Counted from the first letter of the stretch, positions 18,638-29,034 are shown. The stretch is 64,000 nt of DNA from Flavobacterium sp. LC2016-23 (GCF_009674775.1 NZ_WKKE01000001.1:248001-312000), one strand, 5' to 3'. Notes: generated by a model from the sequence alone, not told the origin. Translations and numbers: made by a program.

Positions 18638-20098
18638 ATGAAAAAATTTGGCTTTATTATTACTTGTTTATGTTTTTCATTATCTGTTTTTCCACAACAG
18701 AAAAACCAAAAGCAACAACAAAAATTTACCACTACCAATAAAAAAATTACTGTTTATACCACAGCAGCTAATACAAAATTAAGGTTAACCCCTACAGATA
18801 ATTTAGATTTTACAGCATCAAAACAGCCAGTCGAGACAGAGATATCCGTCTTTGTGGAACCGGCAAAACATTTTCAGAGCTTTCTGGGAATCGGAGGTGC
18901 CATTACCGATGCAAGTGCCGAGATTTTTGCGAAATTATCAAAAGAAAAACAGACGGAATTTTTAAACGCCTACTACGATACACAAAAAGGGATCGGATAT
19001 TCATTGCTAAGAACAACTATTCAAAGTTCTGATTTTAGCAGCGGAAATTATTCCTATATCGAAGAAGGAGATAAAGATCTAAAAACGTTTTCGATTGATC
19101 ATGACCGCAAATACCGCATTCCAATGATTAAGGAAGCCATTAAAACGGCCGGTGGAAAATTAGTCACTTATGCAGCACCCTGGTCACCAAACGCTTTCAT
19201 GAAAAGCAATAAAAATGTATTAAAAGGAGGAAAATTACTGCCTGAATATTTTCAGTCCTGGGCTAATTTCTATTCAAAATTTATAAAGGCGTACAATAAA
19301 GAGGGAATTCCGATTTGGGCCACATCGGTTCAAAATGAGCCAATGGCGACTCAAACCTGGGAATCCTGTTTATATACCGCTGATGAAGAAAGAGACTTCC
19401 TGAAGAATTTTCTTGGACCAACCTTAAAAAAGGACGGGCTAGGCAATGTGAAAATAATTGCCTGGGACCATAATCGTGATCTAATGGTACAAAGAGCCAA
19501 TGTTATTTTCTCTGACCCGGAAGCATCCAAATATGTTTGGGGAATCGGTTTCCACTGGTATGAAACCTGGACTGGTGCCCAGCCTATGTTTGACAATGTG
19601 GCAAGAGTACACGAAGCTTATCCGGACAAAAAACTATTATTTACAGAAGGTTGTGTCGAGAAATTTGACGCGGCAAAATACCAGTTCTGGCCAAATGCGG
19701 AAAGATACGGAACTTCTATGATTAACGATTTTAATAATGGAACCGTGGGCTGGACAGACTGGAATATCCTTTTAGACCAGTTTGGAGGACCAAATCATGT
19801 CGGTAATTTTTGTTTTGCGCCTATACACGCAGACACTGCTACCGGAGAGTTAATCTATACGCCATCGTACTATTATATTGGTCACTTTTCGAAATTTATT
19901 CGTCCTGATGCCGTTAGGGTGAGCACCTCTGTAAGCCGCAGCTATTTGTCAAGTACGTCCTTTTTAAATAAAGATGGAAAAATGGCAACTGTGATAATGA
20001 ATAATACAGATAATGAGATTACCTACAATTTTATAATTGCAACTGAGCAGGCAATTGTAAAAATTCCTGCACATGCGATACAAACGCTTGTGTATTAA
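18638..20098 (+). CDS. GH30 family glycoside hydrolase, secreted (paralogue 1)
   Basis: 486 residues. A Sec signal peptide (MKKFGFIITCLCFSLSVFPQ) is followed by a (beta/alpha)8 GH30 domain: FLGIGGAITDASAEIFAKL, APWSPNAFMKSN, acid/base Glu234 in SVQNEPMA, and nucleophile Glu337 in LLFTEGCVE. The short C-terminal beta domain ends AHAIQTLVY. GH30 includes glucosylceramidase-type and endo-beta-1,6-glucanase activities, and the latter fits this locus best. There is no T9SS C-terminal domain and no lipobox, so it is periplasmic or released by another route. It is highly similar over its whole length to the next gene, clearly a tandem duplicate. It has its own terminator. Confidence 0.92.
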   Translation: MKKFGFIITCLCFSLSVFPQQKNQKQQQKFTTTNKKITVYTTAANTKLRLTPTDNLDFTASKQPVETEISVFVEPAKHFQSFLGIGGAITDASAEIFAKLSKEKQTEFLNAYYDTQKGIGYSLLRTTIQSSDFSSGNYSYIEEGDKDLKTFSIDHDRKYRIPMIKEAIKTAGGKLVTYAAPWSPNAFMKSNKNVLKGGKLLPEYFQSWANFYSKFIKAYNKEGIPIWATSVQNEPMATQTWESCLYTADEERDFLKNFLGPTLKKDGLGNVKIIAWDHNRDLMVQRANVIFSDPEASKYVWGIGFHWYETWTGAQPMFDNVARVHEAYPDKKLLFTEGCVEKFDAAKYQFWPNAERYGTSMINDFNNGTVGWTDWNILLDQFGGPNHVGNFCFAPIHADTATGELIYTPSYYYIGHFSKFIRPDAVRVSTSVSRSYLSSTSFLNKDGKMATVIMNNTDNEITYNFIIATEQAIVKIPAHAIQTLVY

Positions 20099-20116
20099 TG
20101 TCTTTTGAGTTAGTTA

Positions 20117-20158
20117 GAGGGTTAATGTGATCATCCATTTTAACCCTCATTTTTTTAA
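20117..20158 (+). terminator. Terminator between the two tandem GH30 genes
   Basis: A perfect 9-base stem GAGGGTTAA (20117-20125) with TTAACCCTC (20140-20148) is followed by ATTTTTTTAATT. Confidence 0.7.
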
Positions 20159-20186
20159 TTAAAATAAATCGTTTTCCGAAAGTACA

Positions 20187-21656
20187 ATGAAACCTATAAA
20201 CAGAATTTTAATAGCACCAATACTCCTTCTGCAATTAAGCTGTTCTTCATCAAGGATTACAGACAGTTCTGCTGTTTCTTCATCAAAACCAAACAAAAAG
20301 ATAGAAGTTTATACGACAGCCGAAAATACGAGTTTAAGATTGTCATCATCCGGTAATTTCATCCTAAATCCAATCTCACAACAAACAAAAACATCAGGTT
20401 CAATTACAGTTGACAGTAAAAAAACCGACCAGACTTTTTTGGGTATAGGTGGCGCAATTACAGATGCCAGCGCAGAAGTTTTTGCTAAATTATCACCCAA
20501 AAAACAACAGGAATTTCTAATCGCTTACTATGATAAAAAGAAAGGAATCGGGTATTCTTTAGCCAGAACCAATATTCATAGTTGCGATTTTAGCAGCGAA
20601 AGTTATACGTATATTGAAGAAGGCGACAAAGACCTGAAAACCTTCAATATTGATCACGATAAGAAATACCGAATTCCATTACTTAAAAGAGCAATACAAA
20701 CTGCCGGCGGGAACTTAACTTTATTTGTTAGTCCGTGGAGTCCCCCAGCTTTCATGAAAGACAATAATGATATTTTGCACGGCGGCGTTTTATTGCCTGA
20801 ATTTGCACAATCCTGGGCAAATTATTATTCCAAATTTATAAAAGCCTATGAAAAAGAAGGCATCCCGGTTTGGGGACTAACCATTCAGAATGAGCCCATG
20901 GCGAGTCAAAGATGGGAATCCTGTATTTATACTCCCGAAGCCGAAAGAGACTTTCTGAAAAACTTTCTGGGACCAACATTACAAAAGGACGGACTGGGTT
21001 CTAAAAATATTATTATCTGGGATCACAACCGCGGAGATATGCTGGAAAAAAGAGCCAGTCTTGTTTTTTCAGATCCCGAAGTTTCAAAATATGCCTGGGG
21101 AATTGGATTTCACTGGTATGAAACATGGAACGGCGGCACTCCCAAATTTGAATCTGTAGGTAAAGTCCATGAAGCTTTTCCGGAAAAAAATTTACTCTTT
21201 ACGGAAGGCTGTATCGAAAAATTTGATGCCACAAAGTTTCAGTTTTGGGGAAATGCCGAGCGCTACGGAATCAATATGATTAATGATTTCAATAACGGAA
21301 CCACAGGCTGGACAGACTGGAATATTCTTCTCGACCAAAACGGAGGCCCCAATCATGTAGGCAATTTTTGTTTTGCACCCATTCATGCAGACACCACAAA
21401 AGACGAACTGATCTACACTCCAATGTATTATTATATCGGTCACTTATCAAAATTTATTCAGCCCGGAGCCAAAAGAGTCAGCAATACTACAAGTGATAAA
21501 ACTTTATTAAGCACTTCTTTTCTAAATACAAATGGAAAGATTGCAACCATTGTGATGAATGCCTCTGACAAGGAAGTGGTGTATCAAATCACCATTGATT
21601 CTTCTGAAAATACAATTACAATACCCGCACACGCGATGCAAACGCTGGTGTATTAG
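20187..21656 (+). CDS. GH30 family glycoside hydrolase, lipoprotein (paralogue 2)
   Basis: 489 residues. Unlike its upstream twin it has a lipoprotein signal with lipobox LQLSC (Cys19) followed by SSSR, suggesting a membrane-anchored enzyme. GH30 motifs are FLGIGGAITDASAEVF, SPWSPPAFMKDN, acid/base Glu236 in IQNEPMASQRWESC, and nucleophile Glu340 in LFTEGCIEKFD. The C-terminus AHAMQTLVY matches paralogue 1. Expected activity is retaining beta-glucosidic cleavage, with beta-1,6-glucan as the leading guess from the locus. It is followed after 36 bases by the GH3 gene and probably co-transcribed with it. Confidence 0.92.
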   Translation: MKPINRILIAPILLLQLSCSSSRITDSSAVSSSKPNKKIEVYTTAENTSLRLSSSGNFILNPISQQTKTSGSITVDSKKTDQTFLGIGGAITDASAEVFAKLSPKKQQEFLIAYYDKKKGIGYSLARTNIHSCDFSSESYTYIEEGDKDLKTFNIDHDKKYRIPLLKRAIQTAGGNLTLFVSPWSPPAFMKDNNDILHGGVLLPEFAQSWANYYSKFIKAYEKEGIPVWGLTIQNEPMASQRWESCIYTPEAERDFLKNFLGPTLQKDGLGSKNIIIWDHNRGDMLEKRASLVFSDPEVSKYAWGIGFHWYETWNGGTPKFESVGKVHEAFPEKNLLFTEGCIEKFDATKFQFWGNAERYGINMINDFNNGTTGWTDWNILLDQNGGPNHVGNFCFAPIHADTTKDELIYTPMYYYIGHLSKFIQPGAKRVSNTTSDKTLLSTSFLNTNGKIATIVMNASDKEVVYQITIDSSENTITIPAHAMQTLVY

Positions 21657-21692
21657 AGTTCTTTAATTACGATATTAACATAAAAAGATAAA

Positions 21693-23957
21693 ATGAAAAA
21701 TACAAAGTTTCTAGTAATTGCCTTCCTGTTTTGCGGAGCAACATGGAGTCAGGAAGTCAAAAAGACAAGAACAGAAATCGATGCTAAAGTTTCTGAACTA
21801 TTAGCTAAAATGACACTTGAAGAAAAAGTGGGTCAAATGACTCAGATTACGGTTACTATTTTTGAAGATCCTAAAAAACCGGGCTATTTTGATGCCGCAA
21901 AATTAAAGCAGGGAATTCAGGACTATCATATTGGTTCTATTTTGAATGTACCCAATCCGGGCGCACCTACTTTACAAAGATGGCAGGAAACCATGACCGC
22001 TATTACAAACGAAGCGAATAAATCAAGACTTAAAATTCCAATATTGTACGGTATTGACGCCATACATGGAGCAAGTTATACAGCAGGAGCAACATTATTT
22101 CCACAGCAAATTGGTTTAGCGGCAACTTTTAATACCGATTTAGTAAAACGTGGTGCCGAAATTTCGGCTTACGAAACCAGAGCGTCCTCCATTCCATGGG
22201 TTTTTTCCCCGGATCTGGATTTTCCAAGAAACCCTGCCTGGTCCAGAATGTGGGAGTCCTTTGGTGAAGATGCCTATTTGTCTTCCAGAATGGCTGTTGC
22301 CTTAGTAGATGGTTTTGAAGGAAGCAATGTAGGTTCAAAATATAGTGTTGCTGCCTGTATGAAACACTACATCGGCTACGGAAGCACAACCACCGGAAAA
22401 GACAGAACACCAAGCATTATTCCGGAACGTACTTTAAGACAATATGATTTAACTATTTATCAGGCTGCGATAAAAGCAGGGGCTAAAAGCGTAATGGTAA
22501 GTTCCGGCGAAATTAACGGAACTCCGGTACACGCTAGTAAACATTTAATTACCGATATTCTTAAAAACGAATTAGGTTTTGACGGAGTAGTTGTAACCGA
22601 CTGGAAAGATATTATTTACCTGAATACCCGACATAAAGTGGCAGAAACCAAAAGAGATGCCGTCCGTATCGCTGTTATGGCCGGAATCGACATGAGTATG
22701 GTACCGGAAGAATTTTCTTTTTATACCGATCTGGTAGATTTGGTTAAAAAAGGAGAAGTGCCAATGTCCCGTATTGATGACGCCGTAACCAGAATTCTGA
22801 GAATGAAATTCGAACTGAATTTATTCCAGAATACAGTAGCAAACTTAAAAGACTATCCAAAATTTGGTTCAGCGGAACATATTCAGGAAGCCTATAAAAC
22901 AGCTGCCGAATCGATTACTTTACTGAAAAATAAAGAGGAGGTTTTACCCTTAAACAAAAGCGAAAAAATCCTGGTAACAGGAGCAACAGCCAACAGTATG
23001 AAAAACCTTAACGGGGGCTGGTCTTACACCTGGCAAGGTGAAAATTCAGACACGTATGCCGCTGAAAAATTAACAATCTTAGAAGCTTTTCAGGCGAAGT
23101 TGGGCAAAGAAAATGTATTGTATACTCCCGGAGCCGATATTGAAAAAGAGGATGATGCCGAAATACAAAAAGCAGTAGAACTTGCCAAAAGCGCTTCCAA
23201 AATTGTGTTGTGTCTTGGAGAAAAAAATTACACCGAAACTCCGGGAGACATCAGCAATATTTTTATGAGTAAATCTCAGGTAAAATTAGCTTTGGCATTA
23301 GCACAGCTGAACAAGCCGGTTATTTTGGTTCTGAATGAAGGAAGACCAAGACTGATTAGTGATTTTGAAGATAAAATGAGCGCTGTAGTACAATGTTATC
23401 TGCCGGGCAATGAAGGCGCAAGAGCCTTAGTTGATATTTTATACGGAGATGTGAATCCAAGCGGAAGACTGCCTTACAACTACCCAAGATATCCTAACTC
23501 ATTAGAAAAATACAACAGAAAATACACAGAAAGTTTAGCTGACGAAGAGCAGAATAACGATGCCAAATACGAAAAAAGTTATTCTCCACAATTTGAATTT
23601 GGCAGCGGATTATCCTACACGACTTTCAACTATTCCAATTTAAAAATAGACAAAACAGAAATTAACAATACTGATGAAGTAAATGTTACTGTCGATGTGA
23701 CCAACACAGGAAAAAGAGCGGGAAAAGAAGCTGTTTTGCTGTATCTGTCTGATAATTTCGCTTCCATCACACCGGAAGTAAAAGCATTAAAAAGATTTGA
23801 TAAAATTAGTTTAGAGCCAAACGAAACCAAAACGGTGAAGTTTACCTTAAATCAAAAAGACCTGCAATTTGTAAATGAAGACCTAAAGTGGGTTTCTGAA
23901 AAAGGAACTTTTACCGTTCAGATAGACAACCTTAAAAAGGACTTTTTACTGAAATAA
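21693..23957 (+). CDS. GH3 family beta-glucosidase (first)
   Basis: 754 residues with a signal peptide (MKNTKFLVIAFLFCGATWS). The three-domain GH3 layout is visible: N-terminal barrel with VGQMTQIT, PILYGIDAIHGA and KHYIGYG; the nucleophile Asp303 in VVVTDWKDI; an alpha/beta sandwich domain with VNPSGRLPYNYPR; and a C-terminal fibronectin-III-like domain (GSGLSYTTFNYSNL, then VDVTNTGKRAGKEAVLLYL). It releases glucose from the non-reducing end of beta-gluco-oligosaccharides, most likely in the periplasm. It differs clearly from the second GH3 at 32977 (WKDI rather than WGSI after the nucleophile), so the two may have different linkage preferences. Confidence 0.95.
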   Translation: MKNTKFLVIAFLFCGATWSQEVKKTRTEIDAKVSELLAKMTLEEKVGQMTQITVTIFEDPKKPGYFDAAKLKQGIQDYHIGSILNVPNPGAPTLQRWQETMTAITNEANKSRLKIPILYGIDAIHGASYTAGATLFPQQIGLAATFNTDLVKRGAEISAYETRASSIPWVFSPDLDFPRNPAWSRMWESFGEDAYLSSRMAVALVDGFEGSNVGSKYSVAACMKHYIGYGSTTTGKDRTPSIIPERTLRQYDLTIYQAAIKAGAKSVMVSSGEINGTPVHASKHLITDILKNELGFDGVVVTDWKDIIYLNTRHKVAETKRDAVRIAVMAGIDMSMVPEEFSFYTDLVDLVKKGEVPMSRIDDAVTRILRMKFELNLFQNTVANLKDYPKFGSAEHIQEAYKTAAESITLLKNKEEVLPLNKSEKILVTGATANSMKNLNGGWSYTWQGENSDTYAAEKLTILEAFQAKLGKENVLYTPGADIEKEDDAEIQKAVELAKSASKIVLCLGEKNYTETPGDISNIFMSKSQVKLALALAQLNKPVILVLNEGRPRLISDFEDKMSAVVQCYLPGNEGARALVDILYGDVNPSGRLPYNYPRYPNSLEKYNRKYTESLADEEQNNDAKYEKSYSPQFEFGSGLSYTTFNYSNLKIDKTEINNTDEVNVTVDVTNTGKRAGKEAVLLYLSDNFASITPEVKALKRFDKISLEPNETKTVKFTLNQKDLQFVNEDLKWVSEKGTFTVQIDNLKKDFLLK

Positions 23958-23983
23958 AAAAGATAAAATAGGATACAATACAA

Positions 23984-24015
23984 AAAAACATCTTTCTGCA
24001 AGGAAAGGTGTTTTT
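23984..24015 (+). terminator. Likely terminator after the first GH3 gene
   Basis: AAAAACATCTTTC (23984-23996) pairs with GAAAGGTGTTTTT (24003-24015), a 13-base stem with one G-U pair and a T run in the 3' arm. Confidence 0.55.
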
Positions 24016-24063
24016 ATGCGAAGAGCAAAAAATAAATTAATTATTTCCCGTAAGTAAGCGATA

Positions 24064-25806
24064 ATGAAAAAAACAATTCTAATAGTACAGCTCTTATGCT
24101 CGATGGCAACTTTCAGTCAGGGTTTTTTGCACAGGGAAGGACAGAAAATTGTAGACGGAAACGGAAAGAATATAATCCTGAGAGGTTTAGGAACAGGTGG
24201 CTGGATGGTCCAGGAAGGGTATATGCTGCAAACGCAGCCTTTTGCCAGTCCGCAATATATGATCAGACAGAAAATTCAGGATGTCATTGGAGAGCAGGGC
24301 ACCAAAGAATTCTATGCAGCCTACAAAGCAAACGGAATCACCAAAAGAGATGTCGATTCGTTAGCCGCCTGGGGATTCAATTCGATTCGTTTGCCAATGC
24401 ACTACAATTTATACACTCCTGCCATTGAAGAAGAAAAAAACGGCGAAATAACCTGGATCGAAGAGGGTTTTACCATGACAGATAATTTACTGAAATGGTG
24501 TGCAGAAAACAAAATGTACCTTATTTTAGATTTACATGCAGCTCCCGGCGGACAGGGAAATGACGCGGCCATTTCAGATTTTGATACTACAAAACCATCT
24601 CTTTGGCAAAGCGAAGCAAACCAGAAAAAGATGATTGCCCTATGGAAAAAGCTGGCTTCCCGCTACAGGGATAATCCGTGGATTGGCGCTTATGATATCA
24701 TCAATGAACCCAACTGGAATTTCACCGGAACCAATAAAAATGGCTGCGATGAAAATTCAAACGGCCCGTTAAGAGATTTAATGGTAGCCGTTACAAAAGC
24801 AATTCGCGAAGTCGATACCAACCACTTAATTTTTATTGAAGGAAATTGCTGGGGGAATAATTACAACGGAATTTTTCCTTTATGGGATGAAAATATGGCA
24901 TTGAGTTTTCATAAATACTGGAATTACAACACCACCGCATCGATTCAGAAAATGCTGGATTACCGAACACAATACAACGTTCCGATCTGGCTCGGAGAAA
25001 GCGGGGAAAATTCGAATGTTTGGTTTAAAGACGCTCTTTCATTAGTTGAAAGCAATAATATCGGATGGGCGTTCTGGCCAATGAAAAAAATAGAAAATAT
25101 TGCGGGAGTAACTTCGGTGACCAAAATTCCGGAGTACGATGTTTTATTGAAATACTGGAAAGACGGCGGAGAAAAACCAGCTGCCGATTTTGCCAAAAAG
25201 ACGCTCATGAAAATGGCAGACAATTACAAAATGGAAAACGTGACCGTTAAACCCGATGTAATCGATGCTATGTTCAGACAGGTACAAACGAATGATACAA
25301 AACCGTATAAGAAAAATTCAGTTCCCGGAAAAATTGCGGCAGCACACTACGATTTAGGAACTAATGAATACGCTTATTCAGACAAAGATTTTGTGAATTA
25401 CAGAGTAGAAACCGGGAAATTTGACGAATGGAATAAAGGGAATTCGATGCGAAATGACGGTGTTGATATTTTACCCTGTAAAGACAAGGATTCCAATGGC
25501 TATGAGGTATCCTTTATTGAACAGGGAGAATGGCTGCAATACACGGTTGAAGTTGCCAGACAAGACAGCTATAAGGCAGCAATCCGTTATTCAGCCGAAA
25601 AAACAGAAGGGAAACTTCATTTAGAAATAGAAAACGGAAAGGAAACCCGGAGTATTTCACTTCCGCCAACCGGAGGAAATGACAAGTGGAAAACCATTAT
25701 TTTATCGGGAGTAGAATTGAATGCAGGAACACAAAAAATTAAGGTTGTGTTTGATAAAGGAGGCTTTAATCTGAATTATCTGGATTTTACGAAAAGTAAC
25801 AAATAA
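24064..25806 (+). CDS. GH5-family glucanase with C-terminal CBM6-like domain
   Basis: 580 residues with a signal peptide (about 1-19). The GH5 barrel spans roughly 20-350: GLGTGGWMVQEGYM, NSIRLPMHYN, LILDLHAAPGGQGND, acid/base Glu215 in IINEPNWNF, and nucleophile Glu312 in WLGESGENSN. A linker of helical character follows. Residues about 440-575 look like a CBM6-type beta-sandwich (NSMRNDGVDI, GEWLQYTVEV, YKAAIRYS, FNLNYLDF). GH5 with such a module fits an endo- or exo-beta-glucanase acting on the polymer. The exact linkage cannot be read from sequence. It stands between the GH3 terminator and the second susC. Confidence 0.88.
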   Translation: MKKTILIVQLLCSMATFSQGFLHREGQKIVDGNGKNIILRGLGTGGWMVQEGYMLQTQPFASPQYMIRQKIQDVIGEQGTKEFYAAYKANGITKRDVDSLAAWGFNSIRLPMHYNLYTPAIEEEKNGEITWIEEGFTMTDNLLKWCAENKMYLILDLHAAPGGQGNDAAISDFDTTKPSLWQSEANQKKMIALWKKLASRYRDNPWIGAYDIINEPNWNFTGTNKNGCDENSNGPLRDLMVAVTKAIREVDTNHLIFIEGNCWGNNYNGIFPLWDENMALSFHKYWNYNTTASIQKMLDYRTQYNVPIWLGESGENSNVWFKDALSLVESNNIGWAFWPMKKIENIAGVTSVTKIPEYDVLLKYWKDGGEKPAADFAKKTLMKMADNYKMENVTVKPDVIDAMFRQVQTNDTKPYKKNSVPGKIAAAHYDLGTNEYAYSDKDFVNYRVETGKFDEWNKGNSMRNDGVDILPCKDKDSNGYEVSFIEQGEWLQYTVEVARQDSYKAAIRYSAEKTEGKLHLEIENGKETRSISLPPTGGNDKWKTIILSGVELNAGTQKIKVVFDKGGFNLNYLDFTKSNK

Positions 25807-26011
25807 TTAAGTCAAAAAGCCTCGATTGTATTGGAATGTAAATTGTTGGTTAAAAGGTTGTTTTATAGTTATTTATAAAATAACAGATGCTGTTTTTGTT
25901 GTATTTAACATCTTGATTTGTAAATTTGTAAGATTTTATCTTTAATTATAATTTATAAATTAATAATATTGTAGTATTATTACATTAAATTATTAATTTA
26001 AATCTTAAAAA
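25807..26011 (+). promoter_or_regulatory. AT-rich leader/promoter region of the second susC
   Basis: The 205-base gap contains ACAGATGCTGTTTTTGT at 25883-25899. This shares ACAGATGCT with 13484 and TGTTTTTGT with the direct repeats at 13638 and 13671. It may be a shared operator for the locus regulator; evidence is similarity only. Confidence 0.35.
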
Positions 26012-29005
26012 ATGAAATTTACAAAATCACTTATTTTTTCCATTACGTCCTTGTTGTTTTCGCTTATTGCGGTGGCCCAGGATGTTACCGTGAGTGGTAG
26101 GATAAAGGACGAAAGAGGAATGCCTGTTTCAAATGCTATTGTTTCATTAAAAGGGACAGCCAGATCGACAATATCAGATCAGGATGGAAATTTTCAATTA
26201 AAAGCACCGTCAGACGGGGTTCTGATGGTGAGTTATGTGGGGTATGTCAGCATTACTGAAAGAGTAAGCGACCGGACAAAAATTGATATTCAGTTAGAAC
26301 CTGAGTTGCAATCCTTAAAAGAAGTTGTCATAAATGTAGGTTACGGATCTCAAAAGAAAAGCAAACTGACAACTGCCGTTTCTACGGTGAGGTCAGATGT
26401 TTTTGCAGACCGGCCGATATATTCTGTGGCACAGGCTTTACAGGGAAATGCAGCAGGAATAACAGTAACGCAGCCTTCAGGTAAGCCCGGATCGGGTTTA
26501 GACGTCAGAATCAGAGGTTTAAATTCGATTAATTCAGGAAATAACCCACTGTATGTTATTGACGGAATACAAACCACAAATATTGACGGAATAAACACCG
26601 ATGATATCGTAGACATGCAAATACTTAAAGATGCCTCAGCAACAGCCATCTATGGGGTAAACGGAGCCGCAGGAGTAATAATTATTACCACAAAAAGAGG
26701 AAAAGCAAATAAAAACATATTTGAGTTTAATTCTTTTACCGGTATTTCAAATGTGGTAAAAAATATTGACGTATTAAATTTAGGACAATACAAAACAATG
26801 TTAGCAGAGATCAATCCTTCCTATCTTTCCAATGCAAATAATCCCCGTTATGAAGGGATCAATACCAATTGGGCAGATAAGGTTCTGGATACCGGAGTAG
26901 ATCAGAATTATAATTTTTCGTATGCAGGAGGAACAGATAACCTCAGAATATATGGAGCTTTGGGGTACCAGAATACAAAAGGGGTGATTAGTCCGTCGGA
27001 ATACAAAAGACTTTCCGGAAAATTAAATATAGATGCTAACCTTAATAAATGGCTGAAACTTAATGCAAGCCTTAACCTGATCAATTCCGGTTTAAGTAAT
27101 ATTGGAGATAATAACAGCGTAGGTCAGGGTGGCGCCGTAATGAGCCTGTTTGTAACTCCGGGTTTTATGCCAGCTTACGGCTCGGAGTTAAAAGTAAGAG
27201 ACAAAGATGCCTCAGGGAATTATACAGACGGTTACAAAGACGGGCAATTTGCTAAAAACCCTTATCAGTCAGCCTGGGAAAATCCGGTTTCGTTATTAGC
27301 CAGACAAAACATTTCCAATATAAACAGAGTTTTAAGCAATCTGGGATTCGAAGCTACACTTGTAAAAGATCTGGTTTGGAAAACCAATTTATCAACGGAC
27401 ATAAAAGTACAGGAAGATAAATATTTTGTAGATGCTTATCGCTCTTCAGCTGGTCGTGTAAACGATAACGATACTACGGTTGATAAAGGGTATGGAAACG
27501 TAACGAATAGCCAAAACGTAAATATCAATTTTGAAAATACGCTGGCCTATAAAATCTCAAAGGATAAAAACGATTTAAATTTACTTTTCGGAAACTCGTT
27601 GCAAAAAAATAAAGAAGACTGGTCGAGAATTTCAGGAAGAGGATTTGCTACTGATGTAAGAAGTTTTGAAAGCAGGGAAGCAAAAATAATAACGGAAAAT
27701 CAGATTCGTGAAAAAGAAATAACAAACGCTTCTTTTTTCGGGCGTGCGATCTACACCTTTGACAATAAATATATTTTATCCGGAGTTTTTAGGGCCAGTG
27801 GTGTTTCGCAATTGAGTAAAGATAACAAATGGGGGTATTTTCCTGGTATCTCCGGAGCATGGATTATCTCTAACGAAAATTTCCTAAAAGAAAATAAGGT
27901 TATAAATCAGTTGAAAATCCGTGGAGGCTGGGGACAAACGGGAAATGTATCCGGAATTCCGGCCTACTCCTCGTACGATTTAAATTATACAGACCCGATA
28001 AACAATGGTACTTCATTAGATCAGATTGGAAACAGCGATTTACGCTGGGAGACGAATACCGATATAAATATTGGACTTGATTTAGCCGTTTTAAATAACC
28101 GAATCAAATTTACGACCGATGTCTACAAAAAAAACACTAAAAATTTACTTCAGGTAATTTATTTTCCGGGATTCAGCCAGCCGTACTATTATAATGTGGG
28201 TGAAATTGAAAACAAAGGGTTAGAGTTTTCTATTGATACACAAAATTTTAAAGGAGATTTTAAATGGAATACCAACTTTAATATTTCTTTTAATACCAAT
28301 GTAATAAACAAATTAGGACTACAGAAAACACTCGATTTACAAACACTGACTTCGGTGGGAGAAAAAGTGGTACGCCTTGAAGAAGGAAAACCCCTGGGTA
28401 CTTTTTACGGTTACAAAGTAGATAAAGTAGATCCTGCGACAGGATCGCTATTATACAAAGACACCAACGGAGACGGCCAGGTAACACCGGATGACCGTAC
28501 AGAAATAGGTAGTGCAATGCCAAAATATGTTTTCGGATTCACCAACAATTTTTCTTACAAAGGGGCTTATTTAGATGTACTTGTTACAGGTTCACAAGGG
28601 AACGATGTTTACAACGCCTCCCGAATGGACTTAACCCTGATGAGTGATTTTAAAAATCAATCGACAGAAGTATTAAACAGATGGACGACTCCGGGACAAG
28701 TGACTAACACGCCGAGAGCGAATGATCCTAATGCCCTCCATGTCTCCGACAGATTTGTAGAAGACGGCTCTTACGTCCGTATCAAAGCCGTGACAATAGG
28801 ATATAAATTTACAAAACCAATTTTAGGACTTAATAGTCTTAGTATATATGCAACGGCACAAAACCTGTACACTTTTACAAAATACAAGGGTTTTGATCCC
28901 GAAGTAGGTGCTTTTAACGATAATAAGGGAGTTACACCGGGTATCGATTTAGGAACATACCCTCAGGTGAAAACCTTTGTTTTTGGTATAAAAGCAAGCT
29001 TCTAG
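26012..29005 (+). CDS. SusC-like TonB-dependent outer-membrane glycan importer (second pair)
   Basis: 997 residues. The signal peptide (ending AVAQ) and the carboxypeptidase-regulatory-like domain (VSGRIKDERGMPVSNAIVSLKG) mirror the first SusC. The plug domain shows VNVGYGSQKKSKLTTAVSTV, IRGLNSINSGNNPLYVIDGI and MQILKDASATAIYGVNGAAGV. A long barrel ends VFGIKASF. With the SusD 29 bases downstream it forms a second import complex, probably for different chain lengths or linkages than the first pair. Confidence 0.95.
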   Translation: MKFTKSLIFSITSLLFSLIAVAQDVTVSGRIKDERGMPVSNAIVSLKGTARSTISDQDGNFQLKAPSDGVLMVSYVGYVSITERVSDRTKIDIQLEPELQSLKEVVINVGYGSQKKSKLTTAVSTVRSDVFADRPIYSVAQALQGNAAGITVTQPSGKPGSGLDVRIRGLNSINSGNNPLYVIDGIQTTNIDGINTDDIVDMQILKDASATAIYGVNGAAGVIIITTKRGKANKNIFEFNSFTGISNVVKNIDVLNLGQYKTMLAEINPSYLSNANNPRYEGINTNWADKVLDTGVDQNYNFSYAGGTDNLRIYGALGYQNTKGVISPSEYKRLSGKLNIDANLNKWLKLNASLNLINSGLSNIGDNNSVGQGGAVMSLFVTPGFMPAYGSELKVRDKDASGNYTDGYKDGQFAKNPYQSAWENPVSLLARQNISNINRVLSNLGFEATLVKDLVWKTNLSTDIKVQEDKYFVDAYRSSAGRVNDNDTTVDKGYGNVTNSQNVNINFENTLAYKISKDKNDLNLLFGNSLQKNKEDWSRISGRGFATDVRSFESREAKIITENQIREKEITNASFFGRAIYTFDNKYILSGVFRASGVSQLSKDNKWGYFPGISGAWIISNENFLKENKVINQLKIRGGWGQTGNVSGIPAYSSYDLNYTDPINNGTSLDQIGNSDLRWETNTDINIGLDLAVLNNRIKFTTDVYKKNTKNLLQVIYFPGFSQPYYYNVGEIENKGLEFSIDTQNFKGDFKWNTNFNISFNTNVINKLGLQKTLDLQTLTSVGEKVVRLEEGKPLGTFYGYKVDKVDPATGSLLYKDTNGDGQVTPDDRTEIGSAMPKYVFGFTNNFSYKGAYLDVLVTGSQGNDVYNASRMDLTLMSDFKNQSTEVLNRWTTPGQVTNTPRANDPNALHVSDRFVEDGSYVRIKAVTIGYKFTKPILGLNSLSIYATAQNLYTFTKYKGFDPEVGAFNDNKGVTPGIDLGTYPQVKTFVFGIKASF

Positions 29006-29034
29006 CCGATTGTTAATTATAAAAAGAAATTAAG

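Noticed and set aside
24096..24428. 110-residue frame inside the GH5 gene
   Set aside because: It lies in another frame of a clear GH5 enzyme and has no recognisable features.
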